Shown here in pieces: positions 1 to 5,661 of a stretch of DNA of 6,794 nt. Below the pieces are notes generated by a model, which searched no databases, had not been told where the DNA came from, and was given only the letters and a program-made list of their open reading frames with translations. The stretch's first letter is position 1, and every line of letters begins with the position of its first letter. The stretch comes from Anaerolineae bacterium (GTDB lineage Bacteria > Chloroflexota > Anaerolineae > Aggregatilineales > Phototrophicaceae): positions 1-6,794 of the forward strand of contig WGEI01000441.1 of assembly GCA_015492875.1 (NCBI GenBank), written 5' to 3'. The translations under genes were made by a program, and so were the position numbers.

Positions 1-253
1 CTGCGGTGAAATAGAGCACCGCCGCAGTGACAATCATCGCCCCTGTGAACATGATAATCAGATGGTCTGTAGTAATGATGGGCGACCAGCCCCCCTGTGA
101 CCAGAATAATAGCGCTGCCGGCCCATTCATGAGCGCTACAAAAACTGGCATGGCCAACGTATGGCGCACTTCGCGCTCAACGACGTATTTATCAATGAAG
201 TTCACAATGCTATAAAACATCGGCGCTAATAAGGCCAATACCAACCAGTTCAT
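1..253 (-). CDS. EamA/DMT-type membrane transporter, N-terminal part (runs off left edge)
   Basis: Only the first 84 codons of this minus-strand gene lie in the window; it stays open to base 1. It starts at the ATG at 253-251 and begins MNWLVLALLAPMFYSIVNFI, followed by DKYVVERE. A hydrophobic first helix ending in N-x-x-D-K is typical of the opening of EamA-like proteins of the drug/metabolite transporter superfamily. Further hydrophobic segments lie at about residues 35-52 and 65-84, so the visible part is inner-membrane protein, probably with a helical-hairpin repeat. The substrate cannot be inferred. No clear Shine-Dalgarno sequence precedes the ATG, but a good sigma70-like promoter lies about 40 bases upstream. 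The gene is divergent from the penicillin-binding protein gene. The start and membrane nature are well supported; the family call rests on recognising the N-terminus alone. Confidence 0.72.
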   Translation of the reverse strand, partial: MNWLVLALLAPMFYSIVNFIDKYVVEREVRHTLAMPVFVALMNGPAALLFWSQGGWSPIITTDHLIIMFTGAMIVTAAVLYFTA

Positions 254-295
254 ATATGCACCAGAGTGTTACAAAATAGTTTAACAATGTCACAG

Positions 296-324
296 ATTAT
301 AAACCATACTGCCGCTGGCGTAAA
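296..324 (-). promoter_or_regulatory. Probable sigma70-type promoter for the EamA-like gene
   Basis: Read on the minus strand, TTTACG (324-319) is followed after exactly 17 bases by a perfect TATAAT (301-296). The -35 box matches TTGACA at four of six positions. Transcription would start near 289 and give a leader of about 36 bases before the ATG at 253. The spacing and the perfect -10 make this the best promoter on the left side of the window. Confidence 0.5.
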
Positions 325-390
325 GCGCGCTCATATGCCAGCCGTCGGCAAAGCGTCGCCCATGCGTATAGCGCGTTATAGCGGCTGCGC

Positions 391-396
391 TACAAT
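391..396 (+). promoter_or_regulatory. Candidate -10 box (TACAAT) for a leaderless penicillin-binding protein transcript
   Basis: TACAAT matches the -10 consensus TATAAT at five of six positions and ends six bases before the ATG at 403. Transcription would therefore start at or next to the first base of the start codon. No Shine-Dalgarno sequence lies between the box and the ATG, which fits a leaderless message. No convincing -35 hexamer is seen 16-18 bases upstream, so the call is tentative. Confidence 0.35.
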
Positions 397-402
397 AAAA
401 GC

Positions 403-2928
403 ATGAGACGACTATGGCATTTTTACCGCGCGCGCAAACGGCGCACCCAAATACTCATCGTTATGCTGCTGCTCATGGTGAGCGCTGCCAGCGGCCTTTA
501 TGCTTGGGTGACCTATGACCTGCCTTCACTAGATAGCATCGAAGCCGGTCTCGCCTTGCCCAGCACCCGCATTTATGACCGTCGTGGCCGCCTGCTCTAC
601 GAAATTTTGCCACCAGAGCAAGGGCGTAACCGCGTCATCCCATTAGATGCCATCCCCGAATACTGTATACAAGCCGTCATCGCCACAGAGGACGCTAACT
701 ATTATAGTCATCCCGGCGTCGATATTGTCGGTATCTTGCGCGCGCTGTGGATTAACCTTCAAGGCGGGGAAGTGCTCGCCGGCGGCAGCACCATCACCCA
801 ACAAACCGCCCGCCTATTGCTCTTAGACCCGCAACAACAGGCCGAACGCACCCTGCGCCGCAAATTGCGCGAGATGGTGCTCGCCCTGCGCTTGCAAAAT
901 GCTTATAGCAAAGAGCACGTTTTGGCGCTCTATCTCAACCAAGTTTATTTCGGCAATCTGGCCTATGGCATCGAAGCCGCCGCCCGCACTTACTTCGCCA
1001 AACCTGCCGAAGGGCTTTCTTTGGCAGAATGTTCGCTATTAGCTGGCCTCATTCAGAACGCCGCCGCCTATGACCCGCTCAGTAACCTAGCCGCTGCCCG
1101 CCAACGGCAACAGGTTGTATTGCGCCTCATGGTGCAAAATGGCTATATTACCCAAGCAGAGGCCGATGCCGCTTTCAATGACCCGCTGCAATTCGCCAGC
1201 GCACCCTTCCCGATTGAAGCGCCACACTTTGTCATGGCCGTCTGGAAGCAATTAGAGCGCGATTATCCAGAATTGCTCTATGGTGGCGGCTTGGATGTCA
1301 TCACCACGCTGGATTTAGATTGGCAAAAGACCGCACAGGACATTGTGCAACGTCAACTCGATTATCTCAATCGCCCGCCAATGGGTGGTGTTCCCGCTGG
1401 GGCGCGTAATGCCGCTGTAGTGGCGATGGACCCGTGGACAGGGCAGGTGCTCACCATGTTGGGCAGCCCCGATTATTTTGATGAGAGCATCGATGGCGCA
1501 GTGAATGCGGCCTTAGCCCTACGCCAGCCCGGCAGCACGCTCAAGCCTTTCACCTACGCCGCCGCCATGAACCCCAATCTCCCCGAACCCTATACCGCCG
1601 CTACCATGCTCTTAGATATAGAGACGCCCTTTGTCACCCGCAAGCTAGAGAGCTACACACCGTCGAATTATGCCCTGGTAGAGCATGGGCCTGTGCTAGT
1701 GCGCGAGGCATTAGCCTCTTCCTATAATATCCCCGCTGTGATTGCATTAGACCATGTGGGCATTGAGAATATGGTGCGCCTCGCGGTCAATGCAGGGTTA
1801 GAGACCTTAGCCACCAATACCGATGTTGACCTCTCGGTCACCTTAGGCGGGGGAGAGGTGCGCCTGTTAGACCTCGTACAAGCCTATAGTATCTTCCCCA
1901 ATGGCGGTTATCGCATCGAACCTATCTTCATCCTTAAAGTGACCGCCCCTGATGGGCAAGTGCTCTATGAATGGCAACCACAGCCCCTAGAGCACCGTGT
2001 ACTAGATGAGCGTATTGCCTATATTATCACCGACATCCTCAGCGACCCTTACGCCCGCATCCCCTCATTTGGCCGCAATAGCATATTGAACATAGGCCGC
2101 CCCGCCGCCGCCAAAACGGGCACAACCACCGATTTCCGCGATAATTGGGTGATGGGATATACGCCTAACCTCGTTGTTGGGGTTTGGGTGGGGAATGCCG
2201 ATAATCAGCCGATGGTGGATGTGACGGGCATCAGCGGTGCGGGGCCAATCTGGAATCAATTTATCCGCCGCGTCCTGCTCGGCCAGCCAGAGCTAGATTT
2301 CACTCGCCCCGATGGTCTCATCGATGTGGATGTTTGTGCGCTCAGTGGCAAATTGCCCACCGAAGCCTGCCAGCGCACCTATCGGGAGATTTTTATCCCC
2401 GGCACAGAGCCGACCGAAGCGGATGATTTCTATCAGATTTTTGAGATAGACCGCCGCACAGGTGCACTTGCCGACGAAAACACGCCCCCTGAATATCGCA
2501 CCGAGCAAGTATTCATCGTTTTACCACAGGAAGCGCGCGATTGGGGAATGCGCCACGGCGTCCGCCAGCCCCCAGAGGGCGCGCTCATTCAAGCCCCTGA
2601 TGATGATAGAGGCGTGCGCCTATTAGCGCCAGACCCCTACACCGTGTTTGAGGTCTCACCCATCACACCGATAGAAACCCAGCGCTTGCGCTTCACAGTT
2701 GGTGTGCCACCGTCGACGCAATCCGTGACATATTATCTCAATAACCAGCGCTTGGGTGCGGTTTTTCAATCGCCATGGGATTATTGGTGGTCATTAGAAG
2801 TGGGTGATTATGAACTCATCGCCGAAGCAACGTTAACCGACGGCACAGTGCAACGCAGTGCGCCCAGACCCTTCCGCGTTGTGCCTTATGGCGAAATTGG
2901 CGTAGCAGTACAGCTAGGCCAACCTTAA
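403..2928 (+). CDS. pbpC: Bifunctional penicillin-binding protein, PBP1C-like (glycosyltransferase GT51 plus transpeptidase)
   Basis: This 841-residue class A penicillin-binding protein would polymerise glycan strands from lipid II and cross-link peptides outside the membrane. A basic N-terminus (residues 1-15) and one membrane anchor (about 16-37) precede the GT51 domain. That domain has the catalytic glutamate E96 in ATEDANY with SHPGVD after it, GGSTITQQ (127-134), E157 in RRKLRE, and LYLNQVYFG (176-184). The transpeptidase domain has SxxK at S378-K381 (PGSTLKPF), SxN at S440-N442 and KTG at 571-573, so both sites look intact. A stretch with C645 and C656 (VCALSGKLPTEAC) and a beta-rich tail (about 725-830) resembling the PBP1C C-terminal domain follow. 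I chose PBP1C for that tail and for similarity around KTGTT-x-FRD-x-W; PBP1A is the alternative, and the symbol rests on architecture only. The start has no ribosome binding site but is a good match for a leaderless start. The stop overlaps that of the convergent gene. Confidence 0.93.
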   Translation: MRRLWHFYRARKRRTQILIVMLLLMVSAASGLYAWVTYDLPSLDSIEAGLALPSTRIYDRRGRLLYEILPPEQGRNRVIPLDAIPEYCIQAVIATEDANYYSHPGVDIVGILRALWINLQGGEVLAGGSTITQQTARLLLLDPQQQAERTLRRKLREMVLALRLQNAYSKEHVLALYLNQVYFGNLAYGIEAAARTYFAKPAEGLSLAECSLLAGLIQNAAAYDPLSNLAAARQRQQVVLRLMVQNGYITQAEADAAFNDPLQFASAPFPIEAPHFVMAVWKQLERDYPELLYGGGLDVITTLDLDWQKTAQDIVQRQLDYLNRPPMGGVPAGARNAAVVAMDPWTGQVLTMLGSPDYFDESIDGAVNAALALRQPGSTLKPFTYAAAMNPNLPEPYTAATMLLDIETPFVTRKLESYTPSNYALVEHGPVLVREALASSYNIPAVIALDHVGIENMVRLAVNAGLETLATNTDVDLSVTLGGGEVRLLDLVQAYSIFPNGGYRIEPIFILKVTAPDGQVLYEWQPQPLEHRVLDERIAYIITDILSDPYARIPSFGRNSILNIGRPAAAKTGTTTDFRDNWVMGYTPNLVVGVWVGNADNQPMVDVTGISGAGPIWNQFIRRVLLGQPELDFTRPDGLIDVDVCALSGKLPTEACQRTYREIFIPGTEPTEADDFYQIFEIDRRTGALADENTPPEYRTEQVFIVLPQEARDWGMRHGVRQPPEGALIQAPDDDRGVRLLAPDPYTVFEVSPITPIETQRLRFTVGVPPSTQSVTYYLNNQRLGAVFQSPWDYWWSLEVGDYELIAEATLTDGTVQRSAPRPFRVVPYGEIGVAVQLGQP

Positions 2929-3377
2929 GGCCGTTCAACGCTATAGCCCTCGCCTGCGGCCTGTGTCAAATCGACTGTGATTTCTCGCCCGCCCCAGCCA
3001 TCGACAATATCATGCGCCCGCACGGTGACCTGCGTCACGCCTTCAGGGATGATTAGCCCGCTTTGGCTTCGGGTGAATGGCTGCTCGTTCACATGGGGGT
3101 GGAGCAAGAGCCGCGTGAAGGGATCATCAGTATTGCGCTTGAGGATAGTGCCATCTGGCAGCACCACATCCCAGCCATCGGCATAATCTTCCCAGCCCGT
3201 GTCGGGATGTTCAACTGTCACATGAAATGTCCATGTGCCATCTGCCGCTTGTACCGCCCGCACAAATACAACATCGGCATCCGCTTGCCGCATGTTCCCG
3301 CCTCCCAATTGTCCCAACCATAGCGGAAAACTACAAGTCAATGCACCTATCACCAGTCCAAACCACCATCGCCACAT
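2925..3377 (-). CDS. Conserved hypothetical protein with N-terminal export or anchor segment
   Basis: This 150-residue protein begins MWRWWFGLVIGALTCSFPLW, a hydrophobic stretch to about residue 22 followed by a glycine-rich turn, consistent with a Sec signal peptide or a single anchor. C15 does not sit in a proper lipobox. The rest (about 35-140) looks like a compact beta-rich domain. Its strong motifs are YADGWDVVLPDGT (65-77), DPFTRLLLHPHVNEQPFTRS (85-104), IPEGVTQVTVRAHD (110-123) and GWGGREITVDL (127-137). The HPHVNEQPFTRS and AHD-x-x-x-GWGGRE blocks look like a conserved family, but I cannot name one and give no function. Purine-rich GAGGTGAGGG just before the ATG supports the start. 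The gene lies downstream of DUF427 behind a probable terminator, so it may be separately expressed or reached by read-through. Its TAA shares bases with the TAA of the opposite-strand penicillin-binding protein gene. Confidence 0.85.
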   Translation of the reverse strand: MWRWWFGLVIGALTCSFPLWLGQLGGGNMRQADADVVFVRAVQAADGTWTFHVTVEHPDTGWEDYADGWDVVLPDGTILKRNTDDPFTRLLLHPHVNEQPFTRSQSGLIIPEGVTQVTVRAHDIVDGWGGREITVDLTQAAGEGYSVERP

Positions 3378-3407
3378 CGTCCCTCACCTCATCAGCTTCG
3401 GTTAGCT

Positions 3408-3434
3408 AAAATAGAACAGACCGCGCGGGCGGCC
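3408..3434 (-). terminator. Probable intrinsic terminator after the DUF427 gene
   Basis: On the minus strand, GGCCGC (3434-3429), loop CCGC and GCGGTC (3424-3419) form a six-pair stem with one G-U pair. It is followed by a U-rich run (TGTTCTATTTT, 3418-3408). It begins 25 bases past the DUF427 stop codon, the expected place. The short stem and interrupted T run lower confidence. Confidence 0.5.
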
Positions 3435-3459
3435 TGACTTGTGCGCTAGGTTATGGCGC

Positions 3460-3747
3460 TTATGTTTCAATTTCTACTTTATTGCGATAAAACGCCACAT
3501 AGTCCTTGATTTGGGATGCCGCTTTGCTTGGCTCTGGGTAATACCAAGCCGCACCCTGCTCAACGTCACCATTCACTACAATATCGTAATAGCTCGCTAC
3601 GCCCTTCCACGCGCAGGTGGTGTGCATACTGTTCGGCTGGAAGTATTCACGTTTAATGGCATCTGGTGGGAAGTAGTGATTACCCTCAACGACGATGGTA
3701 TTATCACTTTCGGCAATGACGACGCCTTTATAAATTACGCGGGGCAT
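3460..3747 (-). CDS. DUF427 family protein
   Basis: This 95-residue protein covers a whole DUF427 domain and little else. Recognisable blocks are the opening VIYKGVVIAESD (4-15), VVVEGNHYFPPDAI (18-31), THTVC-like MHTTCAWKGVASYYDI (41-56) and AAWYYPEPSKAASQIKDYVAF (66-86, given in outline). DUF427 proteins are small, widespread and structurally all-beta; no enzymatic role is established to my knowledge. There is no signal peptide or membrane segment, so it should be cytoplasmic. The start is firm: a perfect AAGGAGG (3758-3752) lies four bases before the ATG. It is separated from the anti-sigma gene by 82 bases that contain the second copy of the element also found before the sigma gene. I therefore infer it is a target of that sigma factor, which would make a stress role plausible. 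Confidence 0.92.
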   Translation of the reverse strand: MPRVIYKGVVIAESDNTIVVEGNHYFPPDAIKREYFQPNSMHTTCAWKGVASYYDIVVNGDVEQGAAWYYPEPSKAASQIKDYVAFYRNKVEIET

Positions 3748-3751
3748 GATG

Positions 3752-3758
3752 CCTCCTT
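3752..3758 (-). promoter_or_regulatory. Strong ribosome binding site fixing the DUF427 start
   Basis: The minus strand reads AAGGAGG, a full match to the anti-Shine-Dalgarno core, four bases before the ATG at 3747. It is the strongest ribosome binding site in the window and settles the start. Confidence 0.75.
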
Positions 3759-3794
3759 CAGTCAGTTACTACAAGTTGTCCATCCTCACCATTG

Positions 3795-3825
3795 TAGACC
3801 GTCATTATTGCACAAATCTTACCCC
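3795..3825 (-). promoter_or_regulatory. Candidate ECF-sigma promoter of the DUF427 gene (copy A)
   Basis: On the minus strand GGGGTAAGATTT (3825-3814) is followed 15 bases later by TCTA (3798-3795, in GGTCTA). With GTAAGA as -35 and TCTA as -10 the spacer is 18 bases, within the usual ECF range. Transcription would begin near 3788 and give a leader of about 40 bases with the AAGGAGG site at its end. The element is shared with the region before the sigma gene, which is the main support. Its upstream edge overlaps the anti-sigma stop codon. Confidence 0.5.
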
Positions 3826-3832
3826 GAACTCA
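3814..3832 (-). repeat. 19-bp element, copy A (before DUF427)
   Basis: Copy A matches copy B (4721-4739) at 17 of 19 bases, in the same orientation relative to the downstream gene. The two differences lie in the outer TGAxTT part; the inner GGGGTAAGATTT is identical. The first three bases on the minus strand (TGA, 3832-3830) are also the stop codon of the anti-sigma gene. Confidence 0.75.
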
Positions 3833-4087
3833 CTGGTCTGGTGTTGGGCGTTGCCGAAAGGCTTCTGCAATGCGCTCATAGAGCTTTTCCCGCCGTATGG
3901 GGGGGATGACCAGTTCGCGGCTATGTTCTTTGTATAGCAAAATCGCCTTCTGGGTAGAATCCAGTACCACATTACAGCGATGGCAGGTAGCAAGGTGTTC
4001 GCGCGCTGCTTCGCTCAGTTCTTCATCTAGATTGTTATCAATGTATTCCGATAAATAGGCCAATAACTCTTCGCACGTGATACTCAT
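3830..4087 (-). CDS. Zinc-finger anti-sigma factor (zf-HC2/ZAS type), soluble
   Basis: This 85-residue protein starts MSITCEELLAYLSEYIDNNL and carries HLATCHRC, giving H31-x3-C35-x2-C38, with a further cysteine at C5. A C-E-E-x-L-x-x-L-S-E-Y-x-D opening followed by HxxxCxxC is the standard look of zinc-binding anti-sigma factors. These bind the paired ECF sigma factor and block its access to RNA polymerase. The C-terminal part (about 55-85) is charged and helical and has no membrane segment, so this is a cytoplasmic member that could sense redox or metal state through its cysteines (inference). Its ATG overlaps the sigma stop as ATGA. GAGGAG (4104-4099) lies 11 bases upstream inside the sigma gene, so translational coupling is likely and fixes the pairing. 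Confidence 0.9.
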   Translation of the reverse strand: MSITCEELLAYLSEYIDNNLDEELSEAAREHLATCHRCNVVLDSTQKAILLYKEHSRELVIPPIRREKLYERIAEAFRQRPTPDQ

Positions 4088-4656
4088 AAGCGCGCGTACT
4101 CCTCAAAATATCCCGCCAACCGCTCTCGTAACGCCAGCCGCGCCCGGTGCAACCGCACCTTGACGGCAGCTTCACTAATCCCCAGCGCTTCCGCCGTCTC
4201 TTTAGTAGAAAGTTCCTCGACATCGCGCAGCATGAATACCGCCCGCAATGCTGGCGAAAGTGCTTCTACCGCCTGCTCGATTTGCTCCCGCACTTCGGCG
4301 CTATGTAGCACTTCCTCTGGCAATTCTTGCCAATCAAAGAACACGTTCGGCATAGGGGCGTCATCATCTAAATTGTCCAAACTCATATCTGGACGGATGC
4401 GCCGTAACCGCCCCATACATTCATTGTAGGCCACGCGATAGAGCCACGTGCCAATGTGCGAACGCCCTTCAAAGCGGTCGATATTCTCAATAAGCGCCAG
4501 AAATGTATTCTGCACCACCCCGTCCGCCTGTTGCTCATCGTGCAATAGGCTGATAGCCAATCGATAAATACGGTCGGAAAAGCGTTCAAAAACTTTTTCC
4601 AGCGCCTCCGGTTCGCGCCGCTTGAGGGCAGCTAAAAGGTCTTTATCACAAGGCAT
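4084..4656 (-). CDS. ECF-family RNA polymerase sigma factor (sigma-70 family, RpoE-like)
   Basis: Numbered from the upstream-most ATG (4710), the protein has 208 residues. Sigma region 2 covers about 22-105, with DGVVQNTFLALIENIDRFEG and then TWLYRVAYNEC. Region 4 covers about 134-200, with the helix-turn-helix LSTKETAEALGISEAAVKVR and then LHRARLALRERL. No region 1.1 or 3 is present, as expected for ECF factors. I place the start at the third in-frame ATG (4656, residue 19; 190 residues, MPCDKDLLAALKRRE). The candidate promoter would start transcription inside the first few codons of the long form, and GGGA (4666-4663) sits six bases before this ATG. Starts at 4710 or 4671 remain possible. 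The gene overlaps the anti-sigma gene by four bases. It is probably autoregulated through the element at 4702-4732. The signal it answers to is unknown. Confidence 0.9.
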   Translation of the reverse strand: MPCDKDLLAALKRREPEALEKVFERFSDRIYRLAISLLHDEQQADGVVQNTFLALIENIDRFEGRSHIGTWLYRVAYNECMGRLRRIRPDMSLDNLDDDAPMPNVFFDWQELPEEVLHSAEVREQIEQAVEALSPALRAVFMLRDVEELSTKETAEALGISEAAVKVRLHRARLALRERLAGYFEEYARL

Positions 4657-4701
4657 AGCATTTCCCGCCATAATGGCATCATCATTTTCAGACTTATCCT
4701 T

Positions 4702-4732
4702 TAGAAGCATGAATATACAAAAATCTTACCCC
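4702..4732 (-). promoter_or_regulatory. Candidate autoregulated ECF-sigma promoter of the sigma/anti-sigma operon (copy B)
   Basis: On the minus strand GGGGTAAGATTT (4732-4721) is followed 15 bases later by TCTA (4705-4702), the same geometry as before DUF427. Transcription would begin near 4695, downstream of the ATG at 4710, so an internal ATG would be used. A competing housekeeping-like -10 box TATATT (4717-4712) overlaps the spacer, so dual use cannot be excluded. Confidence 0.5.
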
Positions 4733-4739
4733 CAATTCA
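4721..4739 (-). repeat. 19-bp element, copy B (before the sigma gene)
   Basis: This is the partner of the copy at 3814-3832, identical at 17 of 19 bases and lying 907 bases away on the same strand. Outside it the two regions share little except TCTA at a fixed distance, which argues for a conserved binding site and against a longer duplication. Confidence 0.75.
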
Positions 4740-4807
4740 GTTTTTGTGCCCTTGGCCCCATGCCCATACCACTCTCGGTGGGTTAGTCTGGTCAGGGTAG
4801 GGCTTTA

Positions 4808-4816
4808 TGCTATAAT
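4808..4816 (+). promoter_or_regulatory. Extended -10 promoter of the glycosyltransferase gene
   Basis: TGCTATAAT contains a perfect TATAAT (4811-4816) preceded by TG one base away, the extended -10 arrangement that can work without a good -35 box. No strong -35 is seen near 4788-4793. Transcription would start near 4823 and leave a leader of about 50 bases. The region upstream (about 4748-4805) is rich in short GC inverted repeats that could bind a regulator. Confidence 0.55.
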
Positions 4817-4871
4817 CGCGTGGCCACAGGCCGCAAGAGGGCTTTAACTTGCTCAATGGATTTGGAATGTA

Positions 4872-5606
4872 GTGCTTATGATCAATCGTGAAGTGCCCGC
4901 CACCGGTGGGGAAAATTTAACCCTAACAGTTGTCATTCCTTGCTATAACGAAGCCGCCACTATTGAACCTGTTTTAGAACGGGTGATAAGCGTTGGATTG
5001 GCAGATGAAATTATCATCGTCGATGATGGGTCTACTGATGGCACGCGGGAGATTCTACACGAGATTGAAGGGAGAAATTTGCCCGGTGTGCGCGTTCTCT
5101 ACCATGACCACAATCAAGGCAAGGGTGCCGCTTTGCGCACGGGCTTTTCTGCCGCTACGGGGGATATCCTGTTGATTCAGGATGCTGATTTTGAATATGA
5201 CCCGCGTGAATATCCCGTGCTCTTGCGCCCCATTCAAGAGGGCATCGCCACCGTGGTTTATGGCTCACGCTTTTTAGGCGGCCCCCGCAAGGCGATGAAC
5301 TTCTGGAATATGGTCGCCAATCGGGCATTAACCTTTGTCACCAACATTCTCTATAACGCCATCCTCAGCGATATGGAAACCTGTTACAAAGTCTTCCGTC
5401 GTGAAGTCGTCGCTGATATGAAGCTGCGTGCCCGCGGCTTTGAATTTGAGCCAGAATTCACCGCCAAAGTGCTCAAGCGCGGCATTCGTATTTACGAAGT
5501 GCCCATTTCTTATAACGGGCGCGAATGGGATGAGGGCAAGAAAATTAAATGGACAGACGCCCCCATCGCCCTCTGGACGCTGATAAAATATCGCTTTGTG
5601 GATTGA
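4872..5606 (+). CDS. Family 2 glycosyltransferase, dolichol/polyprenyl-phosphate sugar transferase type
   Basis: This 244-residue GT-A-fold glycosyltransferase probably moves a sugar from a nucleotide donor to a polyprenyl phosphate at the inner face of the membrane. It carries VVIPCYNEAATI (20-31), the nucleotide-binding DDGSTDGT (51-58), NQGKGAALRTGF (81-92), the metal-binding D104-A-D106 in QDADFEYDP, YGSRFLGG (130-137), SDMETCYKVFRR (166-177) and GFEFEPEFTAKVLKRG (189-204). The tail ends near TLIKYRFVD with no membrane helices, as in soluble DPM1-like enzymes and unlike GtrB or DpmA forms with C-terminal helices. The sugar cannot be told from sequence. The reading frame can start at GTG 4872, five bases after GGA, or at ATG 4878, which has a poorer site; I give the longer form. 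An extended -10 promoter lies upstream and a hairpin terminator follows, so it appears to be a single-gene unit. Confidence 0.93.
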   Translation: MLMINREVPATGGENLTLTVVIPCYNEAATIEPVLERVISVGLADEIIIVDDGSTDGTREILHEIEGRNLPGVRVLYHDHNQGKGAALRTGFSAATGDILLIQDADFEYDPREYPVLLRPIQEGIATVVYGSRFLGGPRKAMNFWNMVANRALTFVTNILYNAILSDMETCYKVFRREVVADMKLRARGFEFEPEFTAKVLKRGIRIYEVPISYNGREWDEGKKIKWTDAPIALWTLIKYRFVD

Positions 5607-5612
5607 TGATTA

Positions 5613-5634
5613 GGCGGCCTGCTGGTCGCCTTTT
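5613..5634 (+). terminator. Intrinsic terminator after the glycosyltransferase gene
   Basis: GGCGGCC (5613-5619), loop TGCT and GGTCGCC (5624-5630) form a seven-pair stem with one G-U pair, followed directly by TTTT (5631-5634). It begins seven bases after the stop codon. The compact GC stem and T run make this a good terminator, though the T run is short and the next gene may be partly reached by read-through. Confidence 0.65.
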
Positions 5635-5661
5635 GCGTTATCGTAGTAGAGGGAGGGCGCG

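Larger units (their letters stand above)
254..402. other. Divergent intergenic region between transporter and penicillin-binding protein genes
   Basis: These 149 bases contain no gene I can support. They hold the transporter promoter (296-324, minus strand) and a TACAAT box at 391-396 directly before the plus-strand gene. An inverted repeat GCTGGC/GCCAGC lies at 314-319 and 337-342. Two TATAGCG direct repeats, 10 bases apart, lie at 367-373 and 377-383. The inverted pair TAGCGC (369-374) and GCGCTA (387-392) overlaps the TACAAT box and could be an operator; this is only suggestive. Confidence 0.5.

Noticed and set aside
27..215. A plus-strand frame at the left edge
   Set aside because: The minus strand here encodes a convincing membrane-protein N-terminus with a promoter; the plus frame has no recognisable features.
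341..349. GCCGTCGGC mini-hairpin in the left intergenic region as a terminator or RNA element
   Set aside because: The stem is only three pairs with no T run, and both flanking genes point away from it.
3333..3335. C15 of the exported protein as a lipoprotein cysteine
   Set aside because: The preceding residues (A-L-T) do not fit a lipobox and the hydrophobic stretch continues past the cysteine.
3439..3909. A 156-codon plus-strand frame across the DUF427 region
   Set aside because: It lies antisense to DUF427, which has a recognised domain and a perfect ribosome binding site; the plus-strand translation has no family resemblance and a cysteine/histidine-rich, low-order look.
4160..4429. A serine-rich 89-codon plus-strand frame
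   Set aside because: It is antisense to the sigma factor, and its serine-rich composition is the mirror of the sigma codons.
4712..4717. TATATT as the main -10 box of the sigma gene
   Set aside because: It matches five of six consensus bases but has no good -35 box and is not shared with the DUF427 region, whereas the GTAAGA/TCTA pair is. It is kept only as a secondary possibility.
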